DNA of 64,000 nucleotides from DAHUXT01 sp036273675. Lineage in GTDB: Bacteria; Chloroflexota; Ktedonobacteria; Ktedonobacterales; JADMIN01. The stretch lies in the NCBI GenBank assembly GCA_036273675.1, contig DASUHD010000170.1:1-64000 (forward strand), read 5' to 3'. Position 1 is the stretch's first letter, and every line of letters begins with the position of its first letter. Below, in pieces: positions 50,709-59,562 of this stretch. A program made the position numbers and the translations under genes. The notes beneath the pieces were generated by a model that did no database searches, was not told the DNA's origin, and was given only the letters and a program-made list of their open reading frames with translations.

Positions 50709-51861
50709 GCTTTCTGTGTCTCCCCACCCGATGATACACCTCCAGGTGCAGCCGGGCCACTCGCTCCCATGTAAACTCCGCCGCGCGCGCCAGACCCCTG
50801 GCCCGCATCGCTTCCTGACGTGTTGTCTCGCTCGTAACGACCACCAGCGCATCGACCAGGGACGCTATATCGTCCACCGGCACGATGAGAGCGGCGTCGC
50901 CAGCCGCCTCGGGCAGCGCTCCGCCATCGCTACAAACGACCGGTGCGCCACACGCCATTGCCTCGATGACCGGCATGCCAAAGCCCTCATAGGCCGAAGG
51001 CATTGCCAGCACGTCCGCCGTCGAGTAGAGGGCCGCGAGATCATCTTCAGGAACGTAATCGAGAAACCGCACCGCATTGGCGACGCGATGCTCCTCAACA
51101 GCCTGAAAGACACTGTCATACAGCCAACCACGACGCCCTGCAATCGCCAGCATACGCGGCCCTCCTGGCTGTTGCCGCGCCCGAGCGAAGGCGGCAATAA
51201 GATAATCGTAGCGCTTGCGCGGCTCGATAGTGCCGACGGCCAGCGCCAGCGGATGCTCTAACCGATAGCGTGCGTCGATGGTTGCAAGCGCCTGCCTGTC
51301 AATAACCGGCGCAAACGAGGCGTCAACTCCCGGCATGATGACAGTGATGCGGTCCCGCGCTACTCCATAGCGCGCTACGATGTCGTCGGCGGTGGTCTCT
51401 GAGATGGCGATGACGGCATCGGCCCGACGGAGCGAGCGTGGCACAACCCTCGCAAGATAGCGCGCAAGCGGTACCGTTGCGTATTGCGGGTGTGTCAGAA
51501 AGGCAAGGTCGTGGATGGTTACCACGCGCGGCAGACCCAGCGCTGGTGGAAGCGCGAAGTCCGTCCCATGGAACACATCCACCTGCCCAGGCAACATCTC
51601 GACTGGCAATGGGAGACGCAGACGATGCCAGAGAACGGTGAGGCGACGGCTTCCAATCGGCCTACCGGCGAGTCGGATAATGTGGGGCCGCAAGGCCGCG
51701 GCGCTGGGAAAAGGCCGTGCCGCGGTCGGCGCGTCAGCGGAAAGCAACAGGTATTCATCGCCGCTTTCCAGCCGCGCCAAGGCATCTACCAGGCTTCGGG
51801 TGTAGCGTCCGATACCAGCGTTCTGGGCGATAGCAGGCGTATAGTCAATCGCGATCCGCAT
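50686..51861 (-). CDS. glycosyltransferase family 4, mannosyltransferase-like
   Basis: This GT-B enzyme begins MRIAIDYTPAIAQNAGIGRYT. HGTDFALP and TIHDLAFLTHP lie in the acceptor half. The donor half has VGTIEPRKRYDYLIAAF, DYVPEDDLAALYSTADV and the EX7E motif YEGFGMPVIEAMACGAPVV. These are typical of WbaZ/WbdA-like mannosyl- or rhamnosyltransferases. It is 391 aa from the ATG at 51861, which lacks a strong ribosome-binding site; longer starts at 51882 or 51951 are less likely. It heads a tight minus-strand set with alkA, NUDIX and eIF2B-like genes. The likely product is a cell-surface or lipid-linked glycan. Confidence 0.88.
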   Translation of the reverse strand: MRIAIDYTPAIAQNAGIGRYTRSLVDALARLESGDEYLLLSADAPTAARPFPSAAALRPHIIRLAGRPIGSRRLTVLWHRLRLPLPVEMLPGQVDVFHGTDFALPPALGLPRVVTIHDLAFLTHPQYATVPLARYLARVVPRSLRRADAVIAISETTADDIVARYGVARDRITVIMPGVDASFAPVIDRQALATIDARYRLEHPLALAVGTIEPRKRYDYLIAAFARARQQPGGPRMLAIAGRRGWLYDSVFQAVEEHRVANAVRFLDYVPEDDLAALYSTADVLAMPSAYEGFGMPVIEAMACGAPVVCSDGGALPEAAGDAALIVPVDDIASLVDALVVVTSETTRQEAMRARGLARAAEFTWERVARLHLEVYHRVGRHRKHGHDDER

Positions 51862-51952
51862 CGGCGTCCGCCATCTCTCCATACATGCCGAGGCGCCATG
51901 AAACAGGGCGCACGCCAGTATAGCACGGGATAGCACGGCAGGTGGGGTCACT

Positions 51953-51980
51953 TTGCGTAACCGGCCTGGCGTGATAGACT
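51953..51980 (+). promoter_or_regulatory. candidate promoter of the unknown gene at 52063
   Basis: TTGCGT (51953-51958), a 16-nt spacer and an extended -10 TGATAGACT (TAGACT at 51975-51980) lie 83 nt before the start. Confidence 0.35.
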
Positions 51981-52062
51981 GGACTGGGACTCAGGAGCGG
52001 GCGCAGATGCCACCGGCCACTCAGGTGGAGGGATACGCGCCGGGCAGTAGCGGGGAGCGGCA

Positions 52063-53478
52063 ATGAGGGGTACGTTCGGAACACTGGATGCGCGCCAGCT
52101 TGAGCGCATGCGCCAGGCGCTGGCCGAGACCCTCTGCACGCACTTCGCCAGCCCGCCGTTTTTCGATCCGCGTCTGGGGACAGATCGCGTTCGCCCGCTG
52201 GATCGTAACAGCCTGGACACTGTTGGCCATTTTGTCCAGTCCGTCAATTATTCTGCGCTCGATGCGATTGATGTGTCGTCCAATGAGGTTCGCCGATTTT
52301 TCGAGGGCCTCTTTTTGCGCTATCTGCAGGTGAATCCGGCGTTTAAAAGCCCGCGCCACGCTCGATACCTGCCCGCATTACGCGCACGTGTCCCCCGACT
52401 GGCCGCCGATGCGCATCGGGGGTTGTTAGCCTCACTGGAGGGCAAAGCCCCGAACTTTGGCGCTCCACCGCGCAAGCAATCATGGATAGAGGGGCGCGAG
52501 CGGGCGCGCAAACTCTCGCAGGAAGACTATGAACGCACCACCAGGATTCTCGAGGCGGCAATCATCCGCTCGCGTATAGACGATTACAGCAATAGCGGCT
52601 TTGTGCCACAGGCCGAGCCTGCCGACGTTGCGCGCCGCCCTCCCGCTCCCGTAGTTCCGGCAACGAACCCGTCTCCCAGCAGCGATCAATGGCTCAATTC
52701 GACCACAGCGAATGATTTGACGGTGCCAGTCTCCGCCACCGGCTTTGCCGCCGCGTTCGGCGCGCTCGGCATCAACGCGACGGGGACGCAGCCCGCTCCC
52801 CCACCGCCGGCCAGTGGACTGCGCAGACCGACCGATCAGCCTACCAGCCCGATGCCAGCGGCGTCTATGTCACCCAGGAACGGCGCTGTCGCCCCACGTG
52901 AGCTGCCGGAGGACCTCTACGAGCTGTATGGCGACTATCTTCAGGATATGCAGCCTGATACGACGATCTCTCCGGCGGTGTCCTCGCGCCCAGCGCCGTC
53001 ATACCCAGCGCCGTCATACCCGGCGGCACAAATCCACCCGCAGAGCTTTCCCGCTGTGCCTCGTCCCGGCGCGACGCCTGCCGCGGCGCCATGGCAATCC
53101 GCGCCAAACTCTCCACCGGTCTCGGCGCCCGCACCGAGGCCACCGCAACCGCAACCCCAGCCGCACAGCAACGGGCAGCCAGCGAACCCATCGACACATG
53201 CCGATCAGATGGTCTTCTGGCAACTGCGCTATCAACTGGAGGCGTACGTTCGACGGGCGGCGGAAAGCTATGGGCTGTCCTATAACGGCTCCGACCCATC
53301 AGCCGTGCTGGATGCCCTGCGCCAGTCTGGGTTTGTGGATGAGGCCGACCTGCGCATCGCTGAGGGAATCCTCGCGCTCACCGATCGCGTGACGCGCTCC
53401 TCGAACGTCGCTATGGAAGACTACCGCCAGGCGTTCCTACTCTACCTGCTCTACCATCGCAGCCACCTTGGCATCTGA
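52063..53478 (+). CDS. protein of unknown function: helical N-domain, Pro-rich linker, helical C-domain
   Basis: The first 175 residues form a charged, mostly helical module. A Pro/Ala/Ser/Gln-rich linker of about 190 residues follows, and a second helical module (about residues 385-471) begins MVFWQLRYQLEAYVRRAAESYG. The C-terminal module resembles HEPN/DUF4145-like helical bundles in its layout (Arg-Leu-x-x-x-Leu-Glu, a G-rich turn, then IAEGILALTDRVTRS), but no catalytic RxxxxH is obvious, so this is tentative. The linker contains a perfect 15-bp tandem repeat. GGGGAG lies 5 nt before the ATG. The two folded ends joined by a long disordered linker suggest a scaffold or adaptor. Confidence 0.68.
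   Translation: MRGTFGTLDARQLERMRQALAETLCTHFASPPFFDPRLGTDRVRPLDRNSLDTVGHFVQSVNYSALDAIDVSSNEVRRFFEGLFLRYLQVNPAFKSPRHARYLPALRARVPRLAADAHRGLLASLEGKAPNFGAPPRKQSWIEGRERARKLSQEDYERTTRILEAAIIRSRIDDYSNSGFVPQAEPADVARRPPAPVVPATNPSPSSDQWLNSTTANDLTVPVSATGFAAAFGALGINATGTQPAPPPPASGLRRPTDQPTSPMPAASMSPRNGAVAPRELPEDLYELYGDYLQDMQPDTTISPAVSSRPAPSYPAPSYPAAQIHPQSFPAVPRPGATPAAAPWQSAPNSPPVSAPAPRPPQPQPQPHSNGQPANPSTHADQMVFWQLRYQLEAYVRRAAESYGLSYNGSDPSAVLDALRQSGFVDEADLRIAEGILALTDRVTRSSNVAMEDYRQAFLLYLLYHRSHLGI
52991..53020 (+). repeat. 15-bp perfect tandem repeat within the Pro-rich linker
   Basis: Two adjacent copies of CAGCGCCGTCATACC encode a repeated Pro-Ala-Pro-Ser-Tyr. It is in frame, so copy-number change would alter linker length without a frameshift. 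Confidence 0.9.
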
Positions 53479-53696
53479 AGCTACGGGGAATTTCGCCCCC
53501 CCGAGAAGAAGCAGCGGAACAATCCATCGGCATTCACCGTCTGTCTCTTCATTGCTGAGCATTGCGCCGCATTCAGACCGTATATCGCTGGCATTAGACC
53601 TCCTGGCCGGACGCGTGATATCTGGCAAGCTGGCGACGTAGTAAGTCCAAAGGTTCGGCTGTTTGGCGCAAATCCGTGTGTCAGAGAGGGGTAATT

Positions 53697-54683
53697 ATGA
53701 ACAGGTGGCGATGGGCGCGGTGGTATATCGCGGCGTGTCTGACCTTGGCGCTCGCAGTGCTGGCGGGATGTGGGGCCTCAATGGGCAGCGCCTCAACCGC
53801 GGGGCCGAACACTGGCGCACCAGCCAATGTCTCGAACGGGCAGGCAGTATACGGGCCAGCGGCGACGGCCGGAACCGGGCAGTCGAGCACTTCTGGCCCG
53901 CAGTATCTTATCAAGACGCTCTCTATCTCGATGACCTTCTCAGACACCCGCGCGACCGCGACTGACCTACAGCAGTGGGTTGCGGCGACGGACCCCCACT
54001 CCAGCTCGGCAGGCGTCACCTACCAGGAGCAGGCCACCAACCGTTATCAAATCGCGATGACCTTCTCGGTGGCGGCATCTGCCTATCCACAGGTCTTTTC
54101 CTATCTTGCGGGCTATGCGCAGACGCACCATGGCACGCTGAATAATCTCCATGAGTCAGTGCAGGATGTCTCGAATGATTACGTGGACACCACATCGCGG
54201 CTCAAGAATCTGCGCACCGAACAGGACCGTCTGCTGGCGTTGCTGAGCCAGGCAAAGAGTCTTTCGGATACGCTCGCTATCGAACAGCGGCTGACCGATG
54301 TCGAAGGGCAGATCGAGCAGATCGAGGCGCATCTCAACGCGCTTAACGGCCAGACGACATTCTACATGGTCACAATCACGCTGACTCCGGTGTATACCCC
54401 GGCGCCAGACTCGCCGTCCGCGTCCTGGAATCCTGGGCAGACATTCCATGATGCCTTGACTGCCGCCCTTGGATTCGGCCAGGGACTCGTCTCTGTCCTG
54501 ATCTGGCTGGCGACCTTTGCGATCTATATCATCCCGGTGGTGGTGATCTTCCTGCTAGTGCGACGCTGGAGGCGCGCTCGCGCCGCCGAACGTCCAGCGC
54601 CTGCGATCGCTCCGGCAGTGGCGTCTGCCGCCGCTCCTTCACCCCCTACAGCTACGGGCCAGCCGCCAACTCAGCAGCCGTAA
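53697..54683 (+). CDS. DUF4349 lipoprotein
   Basis: A lipoprotein signal with lipobox LAGC (Cys25) precedes a Ser/Thr/Gly linker and a DUF4349 domain, including SNDYVDTTSRLKNLRTEQDRL and a coiled-coil section up to LNALNGQTTFYMVTITLTP. A C-terminal transmembrane helix at about residues 268-292 is followed by a basic stretch and an Ala/Pro-rich tail. The domain is thus tethered at both ends, by lipid and by helix. DUF4349 proteins are widespread and of unknown function, perhaps in envelope signalling. The start ATG at 53697 has GAGAGGGG upstream. It stands alone on the plus strand. Confidence 0.86.
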   Translation: MNRWRWARWYIAACLTLALAVLAGCGASMGSASTAGPNTGAPANVSNGQAVYGPAATAGTGQSSTSGPQYLIKTLSISMTFSDTRATATDLQQWVAATDPHSSSAGVTYQEQATNRYQIAMTFSVAASAYPQVFSYLAGYAQTHHGTLNNLHESVQDVSNDYVDTTSRLKNLRTEQDRLLALLSQAKSLSDTLAIEQRLTDVEGQIEQIEAHLNALNGQTTFYMVTITLTPVYTPAPDSPSASWNPGQTFHDALTAALGFGQGLVSVLIWLATFAIYIIPVVVIFLLVRRWRRARAAERPAPAIAPAVASAAAPSPPTATGQPPTQQP

Positions 54684-54726
54684 AGCAGCATTTCGCAGTG
54701 GATGGCCTCACCAGGTGTAGGCGAAG

Positions 54727-55404
54727 TCATCCCTGCTCGAGCGCCTGCTGGACAAGCCGCCAATCGTTGGTGAAACCAGCCAGCGCATCGCTGGTCAGCG
54801 GGCTATGGACCATCGCGCGGATGATGTCCGGCTGGGCGGTGATATCGTGTGCGCCCGCTAGCGTCGCCTCAATCACATCATCCGGCGACTTGAGGCTGGC
54901 GACCATGAGCCGCGTCTCGGCGTGTTGCACACGCAACAGCCGTGCCATCTCGCCGATTCGGGCGCATGCATCCAACCCGGCGCGGCGCAGCCGACCGAAG
55001 TATGGAATGATCCATTCCGCGCTCGCCAGCAATCCCTGATATGCCTGAGGCAGGGTGTAGACGGCGGTAAAGGCGATACGCGCGCCTTCGCTCCCCAGCA
55101 GCTTGCCCGCACGCAGCCCATCGGCCGTCATTGGCAGCTTGAGGACGACGCGCGCCGGGTCAATCGCGACGCAAACGCGCCCCGCCGCCACTAATTCATC
55201 CGCGTCCTCCGCGACCGGCTGCAGAAAGACCGGGCCGGGGCAGAGGGCGAGCAGCTCACGGGCCAGATCGTCGAGCGAGAGCTTCTGCCCCCGCTCGATG
55301 GCAGCCAGCACAATCGTTGGGTTCGTTGTGACGCCGACCACCGGGAAATCCCGGCAGACTTGCGCCACATCATCGAGCCCAGCGCTATCAACCAGGAGCG
55401 CCAT
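54727..55404 (-). CDS. transaldolase-like fructose-6-phosphate aldolase family protein
   Basis: This (beta/alpha)8-barrel aldolase has the family start VVGVTTNPTIV, the Schiff-base Lys89 in VVLKLPMT, FTAVYTLPQAYQGLLA, YFGRL and VASLKSPDDVIEATLAGAHDIT. At 225 aa it matches the short transaldolase/FSA (TalC) group. It acts on sugar phosphates such as fructose-6-phosphate or sedoheptulose-7-phosphate in the cytosol. GAGGGGGG lies 6 nt before the ATG at 55404. gltX lies 62 nt upstream on the same strand. Whether it is a true transaldolase or an aldolase cannot be settled from sequence. Confidence 0.9.
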   Translation of the reverse strand: MALLVDSAGLDDVAQVCRDFPVVGVTTNPTIVLAAIERGQKLSLDDLARELLALCPGPVFLQPVAEDADELVAAGRVCVAIDPARVVLKLPMTADGLRAGKLLGSEGARIAFTAVYTLPQAYQGLLASAEWIIPYFGRLRRAGLDACARIGEMARLLRVQHAETRLMVASLKSPDDVIEATLAGAHDITAQPDIIRAMVHSPLTSDALAGFTNDWRLVQQALEQG

Positions 55405-55466
55405 CTCGTTCCCCCCTCTCAACAGCACGATGTCACCTCGCTGGCGGCACGCATCACATACTGTAG

Positions 55467-56993
55467 CTAGCTCGCCAGCGTCCGTAGTTTCTCCATCGCC
55501 GCCTGCAAGCGGTGTAACACACGCTCGCGTCCGAGCACAGTCATCATCTCAGTGAGTCCAGGCGTTTCTTTGCGCCCGCTGACCCCGACGCGCACCAGCA
55601 TAAAGACAGGCCCGCGGTCGGGGACCTGGCTGCCGTCCGCCTTGGTGCGGATGTATCCCAGCTGCTCGACTGTTCCGTCCAGCGCCCGTAACAGCGCCTC
55701 AGGCGTCCATTCAGACTGCTCGCCCAGCACCGCGATCACCGCATCCAGCGCCCGCGTCGCCCGCTCGACATCCATCCCCTTGCCCAGCAGCAACTGGGTA
55801 TCGTACTCGGGCTGCTCGATAAAGAAGAATGACGTCAGCAGCGGAACATCGGCCAGCGTCTTGAAGCGCTCCTGATCGAGCACGAAGACCTGGCGGGCAT
55901 AGGCTGGATCCACCGTCCCGGCGACATCCTCTGGTAGCCCATTGAGCAGGAATGGCAGCGCCAGCTCGGTCAGCCGCTCCGGCGAAAGCGCGCGGATATA
56001 GTGGCCGTTGAACCAGTCGAGCCGGGTCACGTCGAAGATCGCGGGTGAGGTGCCAATACGCCGGTCATCGAACGCCTCGATCATCTCTTCGCGAGTGAAG
56101 AACTCTTTCTTGTCATCATACGACCAGCCGAGCAGCAGCAGGAAGTTGCAGATGGCCTCCGGCAGATAGCCCTTGTCGCGATAGTCCAGCAGCGGCAGTG
56201 CGCCATGCCGCTTGGCCAGCTTCGAGCGGTCGGGAGCGAGCACCAGCGGCACATGCACCACCGTAGGCTCCTCCCAGTCGAACGCGCGATAGACCTGGGC
56301 ATAACGCGGCGCGCTGGAGATATACTCCTCGCCACGAATCACATGGGTGATGTCCATCAGATGGTCGTCGATGATATTGGCGAAGTTGTAGGTCGGATAG
56401 CCATCCGACTTCAGCAGGATCATGTCGTCAATCGTGCTGTTGTCGAAGGTGATGTCGCCGCGCAGGAAATCGTGATAGGTCGTCGTCCCTTCGATAGGCG
56501 CGGCGAAGCGAATCACCGACGGCAGCCCCTCCGCCTCGTTGGCGGCGCGCTCCTCCGGCGTCAGATAGCGACAGCGGCGGTCGTAGCGTGTCGGCTGTTT
56601 GCGCGCCTCCTGGTCCGCGCGCATCTGCGCCAGGCGCTCCTCGGTGCAGTAGCAGCGATAAGCATCGCCCTGCTCAATTAACCGCTCGCCATACTTGCGG
56701 TAAAGATCCAGCCGCTCCGACTGTGTGTAAGGGCCATAAGGGCCGCCGACGTCTGGCCCCTCGTCCCATTCCAGGCCGAGCCACTTCAACCCCTCCTGGA
56801 TCGCCTCAATCGAGCCAGCCACCAACCGCTTGCGGTCGGTGTCCTCCACCCGCAGCACGAACTTGCCGCCGGTATGACGGGCCGCCAGCCACTCGAAGAG
56901 CGCCGTACGGTAGTTGCCAATATGGGGAAATCCCGTGGGGCTCGGCGCATAGCGCGTGCGCACGGGAACCGTATCCTTCATTCGATCAGCCAT
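55467..56993 (-). CDS. gltX: glutamyl-tRNA synthetase
   Basis: This class I synthetase has the HIGH motif PTGFPHIGNYRTALF (HIGN) and the KMSKS counterpart DRSKLAKRHG (KLAKR). It also has FVLRVEDTDRKR, and ITHVIRGEEYISSAPRY before the stem-contact fold. The anticodon-binding region extends to the C-terminus (508 aa). GAGG lies 6 nt before the ATG. The zinc-binding region near residues 110-145 retains Cys residues (RCYC), as in several bacterial enzymes. It probably charges tRNA-Glu; a non-discriminating activity toward tRNA-Gln is possible and cannot be excluded here. Confidence 0.95.
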   Translation of the reverse strand: MADRMKDTVPVRTRYAPSPTGFPHIGNYRTALFEWLAARHTGGKFVLRVEDTDRKRLVAGSIEAIQEGLKWLGLEWDEGPDVGGPYGPYTQSERLDLYRKYGERLIEQGDAYRCYCTEERLAQMRADQEARKQPTRYDRRCRYLTPEERAANEAEGLPSVIRFAAPIEGTTTYHDFLRGDITFDNSTIDDMILLKSDGYPTYNFANIIDDHLMDITHVIRGEEYISSAPRYAQVYRAFDWEEPTVVHVPLVLAPDRSKLAKRHGALPLLDYRDKGYLPEAICNFLLLLGWSYDDKKEFFTREEMIEAFDDRRIGTSPAIFDVTRLDWFNGHYIRALSPERLTELALPFLLNGLPEDVAGTVDPAYARQVFVLDQERFKTLADVPLLTSFFFIEQPEYDTQLLLGKGMDVERATRALDAVIAVLGEQSEWTPEALLRALDGTVEQLGYIRTKADGSQVPDRGPVFMLVRVGVSGRKETPGLTEMMTVLGRERVLHRLQAAMEKLRTLAS

Positions 56994-57067
56994 AACGAAC
57001 CTCTAGTATATTGTTTCGCTCGGTTGCAGACCTGTTCCACCCAATTCCTGGCGCCGCAGGGCTTAGC

Positions 57068-57862
57068 TCAAATGCCGCCCATCAGCGGGTAGTGGAACGG
57101 TTGGCCTTTGAACGCCTTCACCGCGCCGATGATGCCAAAGACGACAGCGAAGATATAGATAGCGAAGTACAGCGCGTAGAACAGTATAATGCCGCCAAAG
57201 AACGCCGCTGGTGGCGCGTCTGGATACGTTGTCGATGGTGCGAGAGCAGCCGCACTGGCAAAAAAGATGAAGAAGGCGACGAAGCCCACCACCATCTCGA
57301 CAACAACAATCGCAAGGTGAAAGAAAAACGCCTGCTTCGACTGCTGCGCGGCATAGGGCGCCTTCCCACGGTTCACCAGCCAGAGAATCAGCGGCACGAT
57401 CAACGCGCCGAAGAAGATGCTGAGGTGGGCAAGACCCGCCATCACCGTCTGGTTATCATTCGCCTGCGGCGGCGCATAGCCGGGTCCAGCATAGGCTGGC
57501 GGATAGCCATACTGCGGGGGCGGTGGCCCCCACCCGCCGGGTTGAGCAGCCGAGGAAGCGGGTGGCGGCAGCGGTGTGCGCAGGTCGGGACGTTGGGCAA
57601 AGAGCGCCTCCAGGATCTGCCACGCATGCGGCGGATCGGCGGGCGTCGCCGAGGCATGCTGGCCGTTTGTCATCCGCCAGGCCACGGCAGGCAGCGGTTG
57701 GACGCCTTGTGGGGATGCTGGATCATTCACCAGCCCAGCCCAGGTGATTTCCGCCAGCGGATATGAGACGCCAACTGCCTCCAGTCGGTCTGGCCAGACG
57801 CTCAAGGCGCCGCCACTGCGCAGCGGGATCCCAACGAGCGTAGCCCCGCTACTCGCTCCCAT
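57068..57862 (-). CDS. DUF4870-type membrane protein with N-terminal unknown domain
   Basis: Residues 1-95 form a soluble region of unknown family. A Pro/Gly/Tyr-rich linker follows, and then a DUF4870-like membrane region with AGLAHLSIFFGALIVPLILW, YAAQQSKQAFFFHL and the C-terminal FKGQPFHYPL. Four hydrophobic segments are visible. DUF4870 proteins are small membrane proteins of unknown function. I choose the ATG at 57862 over one at 57871 because GAGGG then lies 9 nt upstream rather than directly abutting. It is between gltX and acyl-CoA dehydrogenase on the same strand but separated by 60-75 nt gaps. Confidence 0.82.
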   Translation of the reverse strand: MGASSGATLVGIPLRSGGALSVWPDRLEAVGVSYPLAEITWAGLVNDPASPQGVQPLPAVAWRMTNGQHASATPADPPHAWQILEALFAQRPDLRTPLPPPASSAAQPGGWGPPPPQYGYPPAYAGPGYAPPQANDNQTVMAGLAHLSIFFGALIVPLILWLVNRGKAPYAAQQSKQAFFFHLAIVVVEMVVGFVAFFIFFASAAALAPSTTYPDAPPAAFFGGIILFYALYFAIYIFAVVFGIIGAVKAFKGQPFHYPLMGGI

Positions 57863-57930
57863 ACTACTCATCCCTCGTTCAGTCCTCTCATCATCCTGCG
57901 TTATCGTTCGTAATGGCTAATGCCCAGCCA

Positions 57931-59076
57931 CTACTTCTCCGCTTGCGCCAATGCCCGCGCGATGACCATGCGCTGAATCTGGTTGGTGCCTTCGTAGATT
58001 TGCGTGATCTTGGCGTCGCGCATCATCCGCTCGACCGGGAACTCTTTCATGTATCCGTAGCCGCCGAGCACCTGGATGGCGTCATTCGTGACCGAGATCG
58101 CCGCGTCGGAGGCGAACGTCTTGGCAATGGCCGACTCGCGGCTGAAGCGTGGCGTCCCCGCATCCATCAGCTCGCCGACATGGTAGATGAGCTGGCGCGC
58201 CGCCTCCACCTGGATATCCATATCGGCCAGCATGAATTGAATCGCCTGGTTGTCCCAAATCGGCTTGCCAAACTGCACACGCTGCTTCGCGTATTCTACC
58301 GCGAAGTCGAGCGCGCCCTGCGCGATGCCCAGCGCCTGCGCCGCGATGCCAGGTCGCGTGCGATCCAGCGTCGCCAGCGCGATCTTGAACCCTTCGCCCT
58401 CTTTGCCGAGCAGGTTTTCCACCGGGATTTCGCAGTCTTCGAAAACAAGCTCACCGGTCTGCGAGCCGCGAATGCCCATCTTGTTCTCGACCTTGCCCAT
58501 GTGGAAGCCGGGACGGTCGCCCTCGACAACAAAGGCGCTGATGCCGCGCGTACCCTGATCGCTGGTCACGGCGAAGACCGTGTTGATATGCGCGACACCC
58601 GCGTTGGTAATGAAGTGCTTCAACCCGTTGAGCACATAGGTGTCGCCGCGCTTCTCGGCGCGCGTGCGCATCGCGCCCGCGTCGGAGCCGGAGCCAGGCT
58701 CGGTCAGCGCATAAGACGCCAGCCATTCGCCACTCGCCAGCTTCGGGATGAAGCGTTGCTTCTGCTCGTCGGTTCCCGCCAGCAGAATGGGCAGCGAGCC
58801 AAGTTGCTGGACGCAGAGCAGCAGCGAGGTAGTGGCGCACGCTTTGGCAAGCTCCTCGATGACCATCAGGATGCTCAGCTCGCTCGATCCCAGTCCGCCA
58901 TACTCTTCTGGGAACGGCATCGCGAAAATATCCTGCTGCGCGAGCAATTCCTTCATATCCCATGGAAACTCGCCAGCCGCGTCAATCTCGGCGGCGCGAG
59001 GAGCAACCTTCTCGCGCGCCAGATCACGCACCATATCGATGAGCATCTTCTCTTCGGATGCCAGTTGGACGGCCAT
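57931..59076 (-). CDS. acyl-CoA dehydrogenase (butyryl/short-chain type)
   Basis: This flavoenzyme performs the first step of beta-oxidation. ALTEPGSGSDAG is the FAD/substrate loop, HFITNAG follows, and GIAAQALGIAQGALD lies in the middle. The catalytic Glu is in YEGTNQIQRMVIAR near the C-terminus, the position used by short-chain and most medium-chain enzymes. At 381 aa the length is standard. AAGGAG lies 8 nt before the ATG. It passes electrons to ETF. The position of the gene next to nusA (divergent) is not functionally informative. Confidence 0.93.
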   Translation of the reverse strand: MAVQLASEEKMLIDMVRDLAREKVAPRAAEIDAAGEFPWDMKELLAQQDIFAMPFPEEYGGLGSSELSILMVIEELAKACATTSLLLCVQQLGSLPILLAGTDEQKQRFIPKLASGEWLASYALTEPGSGSDAGAMRTRAEKRGDTYVLNGLKHFITNAGVAHINTVFAVTSDQGTRGISAFVVEGDRPGFHMGKVENKMGIRGSQTGELVFEDCEIPVENLLGKEGEGFKIALATLDRTRPGIAAQALGIAQGALDFAVEYAKQRVQFGKPIWDNQAIQFMLADMDIQVEAARQLIYHVGELMDAGTPRFSRESAIAKTFASDAAISVTNDAIQVLGGYGYMKEFPVERMMRDAKITQIYEGTNQIQRMVIARALAQAEK

Positions 59077-59293
59077 ACAGCACGCTCCTTTGCGTTTCTG
59101 TGACTGCGTGTGTCTGCGACTGACTCGCCTGTCTATCGTCTTCTCGTGAACTCATTGCGCCATTAACGCGCTCGCCCGCCGGTATCGTGCGCCACGAATC
59201 CAGAAATAAAGGGACACTCACGCATTATACGTGCGGGCGCAAACGAGCGTCAAACCGCTGCTTGAGCAACCGGGCTGATATGCGTTACGCGCC

Positions 59294-59322
59294 TTGCTAC
59301 ACAGGGCATAACATGATATACT
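59294..59322 (+). promoter_or_regulatory. extended -10 promoter of the nusA leader
   Basis: TTGCTA (59294-59299), a 17-nt spacer and TGATATACT (TATACT at 59317-59322, preceded by TG) predict a transcript start near 59329, about 235 nt before the nusA ATG. Confidence 0.65.
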
Positions 59323-59362
59323 GCGAGTGAGCCGAGACCGGCCCGGAAATATGCTTGTGGCG

Positions 59363-59392
59363 AAAAGTGGGTTATCTGTCCCACTTTTTTGT
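59363..59392 (+). terminator. terminator-like hairpin (attenuator) in the nusA leader
   Basis: A perfect 9-bp stem AAAAGTGGG/CCCACTTTT (59363-59371, 59380-59388) with an 8-nt loop and a run ending in TTTTTT lies about 35 nt after the predicted start and before nusA. No gene precedes it on this strand, so it would terminate a very short RNA or attenuate nusA. Confidence 0.65.
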
Positions 59393-59562
59393 CTTATGTG
59401 GGGCGAATTCCTGGGGCGGCACAACTCGGGGCGCGCCGCGTAGCGCGGGGTGGCATCCGACAATAGGTCGGGGAGGCGTGGGATGATCTCACGCCTTCGT
59501 CGTGTTTCATGCCAGGACGCGGTCATGTGCAACCGCTAGCAGCGCGTGGGAAGGGGAAAACT

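Noticed and set aside
57913..59103. Plus-strand open frame of 396 codons
   Set aside because: It is exactly antisense to a well-conserved acyl-CoA dehydrogenase; long opposite-strand frames are expected at this G+C and the translation has no family features.
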